From: Tetradesmus obliquus
Lineage: Eukaryota > Chlorophyta > Chlorophyceae > Sphaeropleales > Scenedesmaceae
Reading direction: 5' to 3'
Assembly (NCBI GenBank): GCA_030272155.1
Contig: CP126193.1
Location: 7,502,001-7,566,000 of the forward strand
Length of the DNA stretch: 64,000 bases
The notes under the pieces were generated by a model that was not told the DNA's origin, ran no database searches, and worked only from the letters and a program-made list of their open reading frames with translations. Within the stretch, counting starts at the first letter, position 1; every line of letters starts with the position of its first letter. A program made the position numbers and the translations under genes. Below, in pieces: positions 14,101 through 24,576 of this stretch.

Positions 14101-14360
14101 GCTGCCCAGAAGCCTACTGCAGGCCGGCTGTGCCAGCAGACTGCGCTGCTGCGCTGCTTGCAGGAAAACTCCCCGAGCGGCCTTTGTCCAAGAAGCAGCT
14201 CGCAAACGAAAAGCAGCAGGGCAGGCTGTCTGCGAGAGAGCTGGCGCGGCAGCAGGCAGCACAGCAGCAGGGGCGCATGGGCCACACAAGGCTGCTGTTC
14301 CTGCGAGACCCTGTCGAGCTGATGAGGCGGAAGCTGGTGAAGCTGGCGCTGGAGGTTTGA
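1..14360 (+). CDS. NO VEIN-like protein (C-terminal 2,242 residues; 5' end outside window)
   Basis: Partial gene. Exons: <1 (or 21)-374, 965-2060, 2523-2976, 3187-3877, 4178-5675, 5935-6178, 8722-8925, 9582-9780, 10394-11690, 13019-13192, 13519-13640, 13964-14360; every junction is GT..AG and the phases agree. The first exon has the GHKL-ATPase tail typical of plant NO VEIN (residues FVLQADWQVPSSREAVD, then WNQAL). The order of blocks after that follows the plant protein (LPLQDGSFVSLE; DWWCPDLEALL; QLLDDHWEAY). The end is the NO VEIN C-terminal (DUF3883) nuclease-like fold: GRWGEQLVALYL, VTWVNDAQETGLPYDVL, YIEVKSS and the final RDPVEL. Family knowledge: in Arabidopsis this is a nuclear factor for cell-fate and vascular patterning; its biochemical role is unclear. 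Long Ala and Gln runs come from CAG repeats. Introns 1, 2, 6, 7, 8, 9 and 10 carry copies of flanking exon edges. An open stretch at 13738-13907 is left as intron because joining 13640 to 13964 keeps the domain in frame. Confidence 0.88.
326..800 (+). repeat. Donor-side exon echo in NO VEIN intron 1
   Basis: The exon end at 326-374 (CTGGAAGGGGAGGCGCAGGG onward, then a GTGAGG donor) recurs at 509-552 followed by GTAAGG. The flanking intron sequence with GTGGGCGCAGG recurs in three diverged forms near 431-462, 635-664 and 761-791, so the unit is about 180 bp. Confidence 0.75.
2003..2325 (+). repeat. Donor-side exon echoes in NO VEIN intron 2 (three copies including the exon)
   Basis: The true exon end at 2060 reads DEELALMEAGLM before GTGAGC. 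Copies at about 2134-2186 (DEQLQLMEGLL, then GTGAGC) and 2256-2315 (EEELMLMEAGLM, then GTAAGC) lie inside intron 2061-2522. Each copy keeps a usable donor. Confidence 0.75.
3957..4138 (+). repeat. Diverged tandem duplication inside NO VEIN intron 4
   Basis: CTTGACACCAG followed by an ACAAGGYGTGTGCAA block occurs at about 3960 and again at about 4081. The segment lies in intron 3878-4177 and does not contain recognisable exon sequence. Confidence 0.5.
6046..7885 (+). repeat. Array of eight donor-spanning units (true exon end plus seven intronic echoes)
   Basis: Units of about 215-262 bp start near 6046, 6300, 6560, 6790, 7045, 7295, 7535 and 7745. Each carries the exon-6 end (protein WVGLDEEPAVADDADVAAVM), a GATGCAG^GTRCGCAGGGCAAGCC type donor or a mutated form, and about 100 bp of intron ending in a TTCAGGCGC-GTTGTGAAGC block. 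The first unit is the real end of exon 5935-6178. The unit phases (0 in, 1 out) are asymmetric, so including one would shift the frame. Confidence 0.85.
8143..8765 (+). repeat. Array of four acceptor-spanning units (three echoes upstream of true exon 8722)
   Basis: GGAGGTCCCG starts at about 8143, 8337, 8531 and 8721, a spacing of 190-194 bp. Copies two and three look nearly identical over the whole unit. Each encodes GGPATLRQLRQLLQLLCVPP or a variant and is preceded by a CTG-rich tract. Only the last copy (8722-8925) continues with a long open frame (ACVSLEVRYEELASWDEMAQ), so it is taken as the true exon. Confidence 0.85.
8868..9122 (+). repeat. Donor-side echo in NO VEIN intron 7
   Basis: Exon end 8868-8925 (LMAQRWAWHNKTHDAYEAMS, then GTGGGT) recurs at 9063-9122 (LMAQRWGWHSKNRQEYEALS, then GTGTGA). 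The copy differs at several residues but keeps the frame. A 57-bp interspersed repeat (8968-9024) lies between the two copies. Confidence 0.8.
8968..9024. repeat. 57-bp interspersed repeat, copy A
   Basis: Starts TGACAGTTTTAGGCATAGTA and ends CAATGCTGGTCCA. By hand comparison 53 of 57 positions match 36007-36063. The two copies are 27 kb apart, one in an intron and one between genes, which suggests a mobile-element remnant of unknown family. Confidence 0.75.
9345..9690 (+). repeat. Acceptor-side echo of exon 9582-9780
   Basis: The block GCAGCGCCGCTGCTGCACAA, coding for LLHKLDFLTVVAVRDLTTTY, occurs at about 9348 and again at 9580. The upstream copy loses frame after the SLVLQGG region through a small indel, so the downstream one is the true exon. 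Confidence 0.8.
9698..10085 (+). repeat. Donor-side echoes in NO VEIN intron 8 (three copies including the exon)
   Basis: Exon end HDMQLLVAPDRPGLYFEMAQ (to 9780, then GTGGGG) recurs at about 9898-9971 (then GTGAGCACAGGA) and, shortened, at about 10038-10080 (then GTGAGCACAGGA). Confidence 0.8.
11600..12110 (+). repeat. Donor-side echoes in NO VEIN intron 9
   Basis: Exon end at about 11625-11690 (EHVDFVSQLLTGVSGNSQFV, then GTAAGG) recurs near 11787-11858 and 12031-12102. Each copy is followed by the same GTAAGGCAGAGCCTGCA intron start. A further shortened copy of the intron start lies near 11930. Confidence 0.8.
12397..13090 (+). repeat. Acceptor-spanning array of six units (123/126-bp alternating, 249-bp higher-order repeat)
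   Basis: GAGAAGCARTGGAAGAGC follows a GTGCTTGCAG acceptor at 12521, 12644, 12770, 12893 and 13019; a degenerate unit starts near 12397. Each encodes EKQWKSPNIQRMAGAEMGRA or a variant. Spacings alternate 123, 126, 123, 126, so pairs form a 249-bp unit present twice. Only 13019-13192 extends into unique sequence (GLIKLYDVSPLQPLLLWEVS) and is the modelled exon. Every spacing is a multiple of three and the stretch 12311-13252 stays open. Confidence 0.88.
13388..13560 (+). repeat. Acceptor-side echo of the DUF3883 first exon
   Basis: AGACTGGGCGSTGGGGCGRG, coding TGRWG(G/E)QLVAL, occurs at 13396 and at 13517. The upstream copy soon reaches a stop (LHTGH then TAA), while the downstream copy opens the conserved domain. 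The echo therefore sits at the end of intron 13193-13518. Confidence 0.75.
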
Positions 14361-15480
14361 AGGTGCACCTTCAGCAGAGCTTTGGGGTGTTGTTTTGGTG
14401 TGTGTGGCGCTGTTGCACATACGTGTGCAGCAGCTGCAGGATGAGGTGGCGTTGTGTATGTGGTGTCCATACTTGCACCGCCAGCAGCAGTGCAGCTGCA
14501 AAGTCCATTCATGTGCGCGATGGATATGCTTGTGCGCCTGGCTGGCACTGCATGCGCAGCGTAGTGCCGCAATCGTGCACCTGGCATCTGTGTTGTGGCT
14601 GGTGATGCAGCGGCACATGTGGCTTTGTTGCCAGCAGAAAGGCTAAGGAGTTTGTGAATGATGTCAGCAACATGGAAATGAACGTCGCAAACCAACCAGA
14701 TGTTAGAGTTGGTGTAGGTTGGTCAGCTGCAGCAGCTGGTCACCAGGGAAGGCTATGGTTCTGCCAGCGGGGCTAGCATGTTGTACTGAACTTGAACAGC
14801 GCCGTGCTGAGCTTTGGCGCAACAAGGCCGCCATGGTCAAGGGGTTGTGCGAGCTATATTTGCTCACTCCTGGTGTGCTGGCTCAGCCAGCAGTAGGGAT
14901 CTACCAGGTAGGACCATTGGTGCCACATGTAAGAAATGACTTTGACTTTGTATCAGACTGTTGGATTGCCCGCCCGGCAGCTCGTGTTGGTAACTGAGGC
15001 CTTTCGATGTCCTATTTGCTGCCAATATTCTGCTGCCGCAGCAGCAATGGCTGCAAGATTGCACCTGATCAGTAGCATCATGGTGCTACAGCAGTACCGG
15101 TAGTAAGCTCCTGGGTCTGAACATGAAACAATGACACAGTAGCGCCGCGTAGCTGCCCATAGCTTATCAGGCACCTGAAAGATGATCCTGATCCTTACTA
15201 AGACGTAAGCAAAACCAACATGCACCCTTAGTCGATTACCCAGAAGATCTCGTGCGATCAGCAGTAGCTGTCACTGACATGACAGTCAAACATGACACGT
15301 TGGTGTAAATATGGGCTTCTCGATATAGCATCACACTGATCATTCAATGAAAGCGTCCGCATACTGTTTGAGCAACGCTGCTGTAGAGAGCTATCAATAG
15401 CACTTTCACTCTGCATCACCGCATCGGCAGAGCGTGCACAGACGGCAAGGTGCAGCAGAATCACATGTAGTTGGTTCTAT
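14361..15480. other. Intergenic region, no gene seen
   Basis: No open frame with recognisable content. TGTAA motifs at 14929-14933 and 15305-15309 could serve as polyadenylation signals for the NO VEIN gene, though 570 bp or more from the stop. Confidence 0.5.
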
Positions 15481-15490
15481 TATAATAAAA
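15481..15490 (+). promoter_or_regulatory. Candidate TATA box for the GATA-type gene
   Basis: TATAATAAAA in an AT-rich pocket about 300 bp before the ATG at 15781. Position is plausible for a 5' UTR of roughly 270 nt; no other support. Confidence 0.3.
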
Positions 15491-15780
15491 AGGGACACGC
15501 AGCAAACTCTGTGAACTGAAGACCTGATCATTTGTATGACGTAAAAGTTTGACTCGCTTTCACCGACCACAGTGCTGCAGCTGTGTTCGGTAGCAAAGAT
15601 GATGTTTGCGTGCCTTTAATAACAGCTTGATTAGGTGGCGAAAGCTTTCCAGCACTGGTAAGCTGCAGTGTCAACGGCTGTTTCAGTTGTGAGCAGCACC
15701 CGGAACAGCGGCTTGGCCAGCACCACCTGGGCTACCAAGAAATGGGTGCCTGAAGCCGATCATCTCACCACGTGTTTGTA

Positions 15781-18102
15781 ATGGGTGCAGGCTTTGTCCC
15801 CCTACGCAAGGTGGTAGTCCATCATCAAAAGCAGCACGCAGCAGAAGACATGGAGGACATGTGCAAGGACTCAGCAGGACCTTGTGCCACAGCTACCTCT
15901 GTTGGTGCAGCAGCTGGATATCCAGCACAGAATCTGTCCATTGTAGCCACTTCACACATGCAGCAGCAGACAATTGGCCCAAACCATGCTACCTCTGGCC
16001 TTGCCGCCAGCACCACAGCTGTGCCAGCCCCTTCTTGCGGCCCAGCAGGAGCCCCGTTAGTTGGCCTTGGCACAGCATCCCTGGCAGCAATGGCAGCAGC
16101 ACACGGCACAGCAGCAGGTACAGCCACACCTCATCAGTTCCCTCCAGGCAGCCACACTGCAGCACTGGCTGCAGGACAGGCGGGCCAGCCACCGCCACCT
16201 GCGGTACACGCAGTGCAGCCTGCAGCATGCCCACCATCAATCCAACCATCCATGTGGAGCAACTCTGCAGCAGCCGCAGCCGACCCCGCCTTCTTCAATA
16301 TCCTCTCCAGCATGATGGTGCAGCACCAACAGCGCCAGCAGCGCCAGCAGCCAGGCTTTGCCATCGACCCGCTCAACACTGGCTTGCTCACCAACATAGG
16401 CCACGCAGCTGCACCAGCGACCACGGTAGGCACAGCCGTCAACACCACAGCACCAGCAGCCAACCACTTCTACAACCTGAACATCCAGGCAGCCGGCAGC
16501 CTGCCAGGCAGCCTACCAAACAGCCTGCCGGGCAGCCCTTCCTTCTCACACAGCACCCTGCCAGGCTCCCTGAGCACTGCTGCAGCGGCAGCGGCAGCAG
16601 CATTCAGCAATGCCTCCCTTGGGACCTCCTCATGCGGCGAGGCCTGCGACAAGACCTGCTCGCACTGTGGCAAGGTGGAGCAGCGGCAGTGGCGCAAGCG
16701 TGGTGATGGCACACTGCTGTGCAACCGCTGCTTCATGTGGCGCAGGAACCATGGAGGCTTTGCACTGCCGCCGCTCGACACCGCCCCCATGCAGCCCGCC
16801 ATCAGCAAGCAGCACAGCCTGGGCCCACGTGCAAGCAGCAGCGGCGGCAACATCACACACAGCAAGCACGGGCGCCACATCAACCTCAGCATGAACCGTG
16901 TCCTGCAGGACCTTGCAGGACTGCCGGAGGCAGAGCAGGAGACGAGTCACGGCTCCCGCCATGGCAGCGGCAGCTACAGCGCGCCTGCATCACCAGCACG
17001 CCCACGCTCCCGCAGCGGCAGCGCAGCGTCATCGCCAGCACGCAGGCGGCGCGCAGCCAGCCCAGATGACCCTGAGTACCGGCCACGCGGCAACTCCAAG
17101 CTCAGCAGGTCTACCAGCCACGCCTCTGACGACCTCAGCGCGGCAGCAGCTGCTGCAGGAGCTGCTGCCAGGTCATCGTCTTCCGGCCACAACAGCATGC
17201 CACAGCAGCAGCAACAGCAGCGTTCCAAGCTGCGGCTGCGCAGCAGGCTGGCCAAGGCTGGAAGTGTTGGGGCAGCGGACGAGCGAGAAGAGGCAGACAT
17301 GGGGCAGCCTGCGGAGTGCAGTGCTGGGCCACGCCAGCTGCAGCACCAGGGCAGCAGCGGCCGTGCAAGGCTGGCTGCTGCCGCTGCGGCCGCTGCCGCT
17401 GCTGCTGCTGAGTCAGACGAGGAGGTTGTGAGTGCTGCAGAGGTGCTGGCTGAGCTGCTGCCAATGGCATGTTATGAGACAGTTGATGGTGGCGCAGAGC
17501 AGCAGCAAGCATCTAGGGGCCAGGGCATAGATGCAGCAGCAGCAGCACCGCCAGAGATCACCAACAGCACAGCACATCAGGGTGAAGTCCTGCAGTTTCT
17601 AGCACACCAGCAGTCCATCAAAGAGGCAGCAGGAGGCAACATCAGAGCAGGCAGTGCTGCAGAGTTGCGGCGCAGCGGGCCCGGCAGCATAGGCAGCGGC
17701 TACATGGGCAACCCCAGCAGTACTGGCGACATTGGCAAGCACGGTCTATCAGCTGGCAGCATGGACGCTGGTGGCATCCCTTCCTTCAGAAACTCAACAG
17801 ACACAGCAGCAGCACTGGGTGTAGGCATGCTGCAGCAGCAAGGAGGTCTTTCAGCAGGCCCCTCCTTGTCCCCTGCTGCGATTGCCAAAGCAGAGCAGGC
17901 GCAAGCAGCCGCAGCTGCTGGTGCCATCAACCCGCATGTATACCGTGCAGTCCTGACGGCGCTGGCTGCAGGGGCACCAGCAGACAGCATTGACTTGGTG
18001 AGCACGCAGCGCAAGTTTGAAGTCATGGAGCAGCAGTTGCATGTCCCACGCTCGCCGGCTGCAGCACACTTGCTGTCGCGCATGACTGCCATGAGTCCCT
18101 AG
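15781..18102 (+). CDS. GATA-type zinc-finger protein
   Basis: Intronless frame of 773 codons. The ATG at 15781 is the first in-frame ATG of the open stretch; an upstream intron cannot be excluded. A single GATA finger lies near residues 293-317: C-SH-C, 17 residues with QRQWRKRGDGTLL, then C-NR-C. The W, the R and the G-TLLCNRC match the GATA family (CX2CX17CX2C). A basic WRRNHGG tail follows. The rest is low complexity: an N-terminal Ala/Thr/Pro/His-rich region, a Leu-Pro-Gly-Ser run near 240-270, an Arg/Ser-rich segment (residues about 405-430) that could act as a nuclear signal, and Ala and Gln runs. Known for the family: nuclear sequence-specific binding to GATA sites. Target genes cannot be inferred. 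CNRC replaces the usual CNAC, so DNA specificity may differ. Confidence 0.85.
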   Translation: MGAGFVPLRKVVVHHQKQHAAEDMEDMCKDSAGPCATATSVGAAAGYPAQNLSIVATSHMQQQTIGPNHATSGLAASTTAVPAPSCGPAGAPLVGLGTASLAAMAAAHGTAAGTATPHQFPPGSHTAALAAGQAGQPPPPAVHAVQPAACPPSIQPSMWSNSAAAAADPAFFNILSSMMVQHQQRQQRQQPGFAIDPLNTGLLTNIGHAAAPATTVGTAVNTTAPAANHFYNLNIQAAGSLPGSLPNSLPGSPSFSHSTLPGSLSTAAAAAAAAFSNASLGTSSCGEACDKTCSHCGKVEQRQWRKRGDGTLLCNRCFMWRRNHGGFALPPLDTAPMQPAISKQHSLGPRASSSGGNITHSKHGRHINLSMNRVLQDLAGLPEAEQETSHGSRHGSGSYSAPASPARPRSRSGSAASSPARRRRAASPDDPEYRPRGNSKLSRSTSHASDDLSAAAAAAGAAARSSSSGHNSMPQQQQQQRSKLRLRSRLAKAGSVGAADEREEADMGQPAECSAGPRQLQHQGSSGRARLAAAAAAAAAAAAESDEEVVSAAEVLAELLPMACYETVDGGAEQQQASRGQGIDAAAAAPPEITNSTAHQGEVLQFLAHQQSIKEAAGGNIRAGSAAELRRSGPGSIGSGYMGNPSSTGDIGKHGLSAGSMDAGGIPSFRNSTDTAAALGVGMLQQQGGLSAGPSLSPAAIAKAEQAQAAAAAGAINPHVYRAVLTALAAGAPADSIDLVSTQRKFEVMEQQLHVPRSPAAAHLLSRMTAMSP

Positions 18103-20464
18103 GCTGCTGGGGCAATGCAGCAGCATGCTACAGCGATGTTGAAGCTGATCTACAGAGCTCGCTACCCTGCAGGAAGTTGTCTTTGTTCTGCTGTTGGCCG
18201 TGACGGCCATGCATGTGACATGTGTGAGTGAACTGCCGGAAGTGGCAGATCAGTTTTGCAGTGGAGTTGTGCTGTGCATCTTGACAGACATGCTGTTGTT
18301 GCAGCTTCAGAGCTTACCCAACAAAAAGCTGATGTACGGCTCATGTCTCAGCCTTGGGGGTTGTTCACATGGCAACAGGGCAGCTTCAGCACTTGGTTGT
18401 GCTGCATAAGCACGCATTGACCATCCCTGCATGCTGCTGACACCTGGCATACCTTTTAGGTGCGATTTTGACCTGCACCACAATCGAAGCTTCACTTGCT
18501 AAGCAGTGAGTTACACTTGGCGAGCAGTGCATCCAGTCTTAGGACCGCATGTATAGGCATCAGCGATAAAGTGCCAGGCACAGCTAGTGCTGCCAGCACT
18601 CCAGTCCAGGCTGGACATGTCGTGTACTCGTAGCGTCTGCATTAGGCAGTCTGATCAGACTGTCATGACAGCGACGCTGTGACATGTTTGACAGGCTTGC
18701 ACCTTGTCGGCAGAGTTTCAAAGGCCCTCAGCCATGGTGGCACCATGATGAACTGTTCTTTGTACGCTGAGTATGTACACTATTTGACTTTCAGCAGTTA
18801 CTGGCTGCAGCTGCAGCATCAACTGTTGCGCCTCTCTCAGCAGCCGCTGCACCACAATTGAAAGCATCACACCTGTTACACGTTTTCAACATCTTGCCTG
18901 TGATAACAAGCAGCTGAAGCTGTTGCTGTAGGATCTTTCATGACCATAACACATCACCTACACGCCTGCCATTAAAAGCAACATGCATGGCAGCAGCAGC
19001 AAAGGTCCTCTCGGGATATACCAACCCACTTGGTCCAAATAAACAGCAACATGCATGGCAGCAGCGCCCAGAAGATTGGAGCCAGAAGTATTGTAAAGGC
19101 ATCTTTCACGGAGCCCACGAGCCGACTGCAGCTTGCCACGGCAGCAGTGCAGCTGCTGTAGGGGTGTTGTTCTGCTGCATGTGATGCTGGGGTTGGTAGC
19201 AGCCGTGCACAGCTGCAGCCCTGGTTGCAGTGCAGCATAGGGTTGAGCGCAGCAAGGAAAGCAATGTCACAACACAGCAGACTGTGCATGCATGGTTGGT
19301 TGTGTGCGCACCAGCTGCAGGACGATGCAGGAAGCTTCAGCAGGGCTGCAGCTGTGCACAGCTGCTGCCATAACTAGCCCATGGGACATCAGCCAGCAGC
19401 ATATCTGCATACTCTGAGGTTGCTGCAGCTGTAGTGCTGCATGGCTTCTGTGACTATGGGGAAAAGGGGCGTACCGCTGGCAGCTTTGTGTTTAAGAAGC
19501 GCAGGGTATGAAAGGATCGCTATGCATCGTGACTGCGTGGCATGCTGCAGGCTGAGCATGATTGTGGCACTGGATCTAGCACTGCTAGATGCTAGACTAG
19601 ATGCAGATGCTAGACTAGCAGGTGTGGAGGTGCCTAAAGCGCCTAAAGCCCCCTCAGCACATGCAGGCAGCGCCTTTCTGCCTGCCGCTACTTTTATATT
19701 TCGTCCGTGTTACGTATTGTCGGTGTATCAAGGTTGCAACCCCTGTCATCATGAGCAGCTGGCCGTCTGCTCAGCGTAATGATGGGACAGAAGCCAGCTG
19801 ACTGGGAACCCAAAACCGCTGTTGCCGTAACACCTGACAGCTCCATCATGTCTGAATTTGTTCTTTGCGCACATGTGAGTGTTCTATATATGAACCGTTG
19901 CTTCACCAGCCTTTCAACAAGGAAAAGGGTTGGCGTCACCCGAGACGAGGTCTCGTATACTTCCGATAGCGGGCCGTGGAAACGGGCAATTATCGCCTTG
20001 TAACTTTTTTTCATAGCAGCTTGACTGAACTCTCCGTCAATTGACGCACATAAGTGCACTTGCGCTCCTAGCTCTGCCAAAGGACCCTTCCTGCCCGACG
20101 GTGGTCTCGGCTGCATGCTTCGCCCATGTCAGGGAATCATTACACCCGCACGGTGAGCAAAATACTTTTTCGAAGGGACGTGGCAGGCGTATGGCCAGCA
20201 CAAGCCGAAGGATGACACTGGTGCCATGCAGCACCAGCTGTGCACTGTTTGGGTGCATGCTTGCACCCTGGCCTCGATTGCACAAACTGCGTCCACAAGG
20301 TCAATTGAGAGCATTAAATACCTGTGGCTGGCCATGTCTTGTTGGGCTCATGTGCTGCACGGCTGATGCAAGCACTCCTGCTACCATGTGCACACAGCAA
20401 ACGCCCAAGTGCAGCTAAGCACACGCATGCAGCAGGTCACCAAGCCCTCCCAGCATCTGGAACT
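18103..20464. other. Intergenic region between GATA and bZIP genes
   Basis: No convincing gene. A TGTAA at 19092-19096 is the first candidate polyadenylation signal after the GATA stop. An ATG-initiated frame of 112 codons (19441-19779) has no recognisable content. The missing N-terminal exon(s) of the bZIP gene should lie here or be absent from the assembly; no basic region was found in any frame. A short CTAGATG/CTAGACTAG repeat sits at about 19577-19621. Confidence 0.4.
18602..18686. repeat. Cluster of palindromes
   Basis: CAGTCTGATCAGACTG (18647-18662) is a perfect 16-bp palindrome, overlapped by the palindrome TGTCATGACA (18661-18670) and by the hairpin ACAGCG-A-CGCTGT (18668-18680). 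AGTCCAG-G-CTGGAC lies just before (about 18603-18616). Role unknown. Confidence 0.6.
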
Positions 20465-20492
20465 ATGAATCAAGTCTGCAAGGCACAACTGA

Positions 20493-20533
<41 letters not shown>

Positions 20534-21192
20534 GCGCAGGTGGCGGAGCTTGAGACATGCATAAAGCATAAGCTGAGGAAGCTGCAGCTGCTGCAGGACG
20601 AGAATGACAAGCTGCGAGCACGCGAGCGGGCGCTGCAGGTACTGCTGCTTCATGCACTTGACATGGGGAGCTGCGTGCATTGCTTGCGACATGCTTTACA
20701 CAGGGAGCTGCGTGCGTTGCTTGCGACATGCAGCAGCACTTGCCCACACTCCTCACGTGGCAACATGCATACAGCATCTGCCATTCTCACAAGAGAGCAG
20801 CAGCGAGACCTGAGGCTGCATGGCACACAGGCGCTCCCATGTCTGCCAACTAGCTGGCCCCACACATTCCAAGCTGCCGTGTTGTGTCACTGAGGCATCA
20901 GCAGCACCCACGGGCGGTTTGCAAGTTGTATGCTGCCCTAAAACACTGTTTTTTTTTCATTTTGCAGACGGCCATCAGCGGGCGCACAGGCGCTGTGCTG
21001 GCCAGCAAGACCATTCTTGAAACTGCCAGCGGCGCCGCAGGCGAGGCATTGGGCGACTCCACCTCCCCCTGCAACAGCTCAGCAGCAACAAACTCCGGCG
21101 CTGATGCACTGTTCGGTGCTCGCACTGCGGGCGTGCCAGCAGCAGCAGCAGCAGCGGGTGCCGCTGGTGTGCGCGACGTCTGGGAGACCTCA

Positions 21193-21223
<31 letters not shown>

Positions 21224-21987
21224 TGTCGCAAGTGCATGGCTCGACCAGCAGCGACAGCGCAGCAGCAGCAGCAGCAGCAGCTAGCCGCTCCACCACAAGT
21301 GGTTCAACGCTGCAGGCGCTTGGGGAGAAGGAGGAAGAGGTGCAGCTGCTGCTGGAAAAGGTGGGGAGCTGCCTGTGTGAAGTCGCCTGCAGGAACGCTT
21401 GCAGGAACGCTTGCAGGAACGCTGGCAGGCAGGCTTGCAGGAGCGCTCGCAGGCAGGCTTGCAGGAACACCTGCAGGAACTTGCAGGAATAATTGCAGGA
21501 GAGGCCAACAGTGACACAGCTCTACATGCTGCCGCTGCTGCTGCTGCTGCTGCTGTTGCTGCTGTAGGTTGGCATCCAGCCGGCCGAGGAGCAGTACAGC
21601 ACCTGGCTGCTGCGCCGCGCCACTGCCAGCCCTGCACGTGTGGCCTCACACCTAGCCATGTCCCGGCAGTACCGGCTTGCGCAGCTGTCAAGTTTAGTGC
21701 CAAAGATGGGAGTGCTGCTGCCCAAGTATGATTCGCAGCAGCCCGCCACGCGGCTGGGCAGCGCGCAGCAGCAGCTGGATGCGATTGTGGATGACGTCAC
21801 TGAAAAGGTGGGTGGGGTGCAGGATGGGCTTGTCGCAGCAGCAGCAGCAGAAGCAGCAGCTGGATATGATTGTGGATGACATCACTGAAAGGGTACGTGG
21901 GGCAGCAGTGCGGCACATCTTGGAAGTTGTGGGAGTGCAGCAGTGCAGGGTGATCTTGTGTTGCATATGATTGGGATGCACGGTGGG

Positions 21988-22040
<53 letters not shown>

Positions 22041-22209
22041 TGGGCGGCATTGTGGATGACATCACAAAGAAGGTACTGAGCACGTGGAGTGCAGCAACAC
22101 CCAGCTTGTGTCATCAGTGCATCATGATGGAAGGTAGCAGCAGCAGCAGCCTTTTACTTGCTCAAGCGAGGCAGGTGTTGCAGGACTTCGGGCATCTCTG
22201 TTTCACTCT

Positions 22210-22241
<32 letters not shown>

Positions 22242-22667
22242 CCTGCTGATGCTGCTGGGCTTGCCTGCACATGCAGCTGCTGGTGACTGGGTTGTGGGAC
22301 GCTCCTGAGATGCGGCTACAGAACCTGATGTACAACGTGGAGAGCATGCAACCGGAAGCTTACCCGGAGCGCTGGTGAGACTAGCACTGTTCAGCCTGCA
22401 AACAAATGTATAAGCACAAAACTCGACACCCACCGAGTCCTGAGGACAACATTGGATGCAACTGCGCATGTCAAGCAATGCTGGGCCCAAAAACATGTGC
22501 GATGTGTGTGTGCGTGCAAAGGTGTCTGTGGCGTGCACGCGAATGTGTTCGTGGCGGATGCAGCCGGCAGTTGTTGCATTGCCACCACAAGCAAGCCGCT
22601 TGCTGTGCTAGTACGTGATGTGCGTAGAGCTGCCGCTTGCATTGGTAGCATGCCAACTCTTTTATGC

Positions 22668-22702
<35 letters not shown>

Positions 22703-23707
22703 TTGCCCGGCAGGTGGCACAGTGTCGCACAGGTGGGTCTCATCAGCGATACTAGCAGCAGCAGCAGCAGCAGTGGCAGCAGCAGGAGCAGCAGCAGGAG
22801 AAGCGGCAGCACTATCAGCAGCAGCATCACAACAATCATGAATTGTGCCAACTGCAGCTTACTGGTGTGCACATGTGGTGCTGCAGCGCTGCTCATTGTT
22901 ATCTCATCAACGTGCCCATCACGGGAATGCTGCCCCCTGTCTCACCTGCACCTGCAGTCCCTAGATCTCACCCAGGAGCAGCGTGACACCATGCACAAGT
23001 CCTCTTTTGATCCTGCTGTCTCTCACAAGTTACTAATGTGCTCATGCTCCGGCTTTCATTTGCAGTCCCTAGATCTCACCCAGGAGCAGCGTGACACCAT
23101 GCGCGTCTGCTATGAGCGCATCAAAGGCCGCAAGCAGGCCCTGCTGCAGCAGCACGCAGCAGCAGCTGAGCAGCTGGCAGGCATGCGCCACAAGAAGCGC
23201 GAGCAGCTGCGGCGATTCAGCGCACAGGCGGACCGCCTGCTGCAGCAGATGCTGGTGCCGCCACATCCTGTGCAGCAGCAGCAGCAGCAGACACAGCAGC
23301 AGATTATGCAGCAGCAAGCAGCGCAGCAGCAGCAGCAGCAGTGGGGTGCAGGGCAGGTGGTGCAACCACCCGCCTTTGATGGACAGCAGCAGCAGCAGCA
23401 GCAGCAGCCAACCCCGCCGCAGCAGGTCGGTGCATGCCAGCCGGCACAGAACCAGCAGCAGCATCACCTGACAGCGCTGCAGCAGCAGCACGCGCAGCAG
23501 CAGCGCCTGATTGAGCAGCAGCTACAGCAGCAGCCGTCGCTGCAGCAGATGCAGCAGGAGCTGCTTGCACAGCTGCTAGATGATGGTGAGGAACTGCTGC
23601 TAGATGAGCTTGATCTAGATCTGCCGCTGATATCTTGCGGCACATGGGCAGCAGCAGCTGTTGCCGCGATTGTACAGGAGGCCTGTGCGGAGGCGCCTGT
23701 CGTGCCT

Positions 23708-23744
<37 letters not shown>

Positions 23745-23860
23745 GGGAGGTGTGTGGCTCAAGCCAGCAGCTGCATGGCATGGCAGAGGTGCAGCAAGCA
23801 AATGGGTTTGCTGCTGACATGCCTGCAGCAGCCACCTGGCCTCAGGGGCCTGGCAGCTCA

Positions 23861-23895
<35 letters not shown>

Positions 23896-23949
23896 GCAGT
23901 GGCTCCTTGCGCAGCAAGTAGCGGCAGCGTACTCTGGCGACCAAGGTCT

Positions 23950-24003
<54 letters not shown>

Positions 24004-24314
24004 CGTGGTTGGCCTCGGTGGCGATGGCGGCTGGTATGGCAGCAGCAACGATACCTCTGGCACAGCTTGGGGTGGCAACAGCACAGGCCCTGCCTGGCTG
24101 CAGCAGGCCGGACCGCCAGCAGCAGCAGCAGCAGCAGAGTTGTATGTGGCACCAAGCAGCAGCAGCTTCACTGGAGGAAGACCAGCAGCAGCAGCAGCTG
24201 CCTGCACTGCTGCTGATGCAGCAGCAGCATGTGCCATTCAGCAGCAGGGTGGTGTGCTCTTCGCCTCAGCTTATGACCAGGCCGCGGCAGCAGCAGCAGC
24301 AGCACCAGTGCCAC

Positions 24315-24347
<33 letters not shown>

Positions 24348-24536
24348 CAGCTTCTTGGGGCATGCCAGCAATGGCAAGCCCAGCTGCCACCCTGTCAGCA
24401 GCAGCAGCAGGCCGGCCAGTGGTGAAGCTCGAGCCGGGTGACCTATGTGTCACTGCTGTGCCGCCGCAGTTTGGTAGTACATACGGAGTGCCATCACCAT
24501 CAGCTGATGCTGCAGGCGCCGGTGCTGCCTGCACAG

Positions 24537-24576
<40 letters not shown>

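Noticed and set aside
19694-20116. 140-codon minus-strand frame as a gene
   Set aside because: No recognisable domain and no neighbouring exons with consistent phase; retained as intergenic.
20465-20539. MNQVCKAQLM plus poly-Leu as the genuine N-terminus of the bZIP protein
   Set aside because: The poly-Leu is a CTG run directly before a CAG acceptor, as at many introns here; a basic region is expected instead. Kept only as the outer coordinate.
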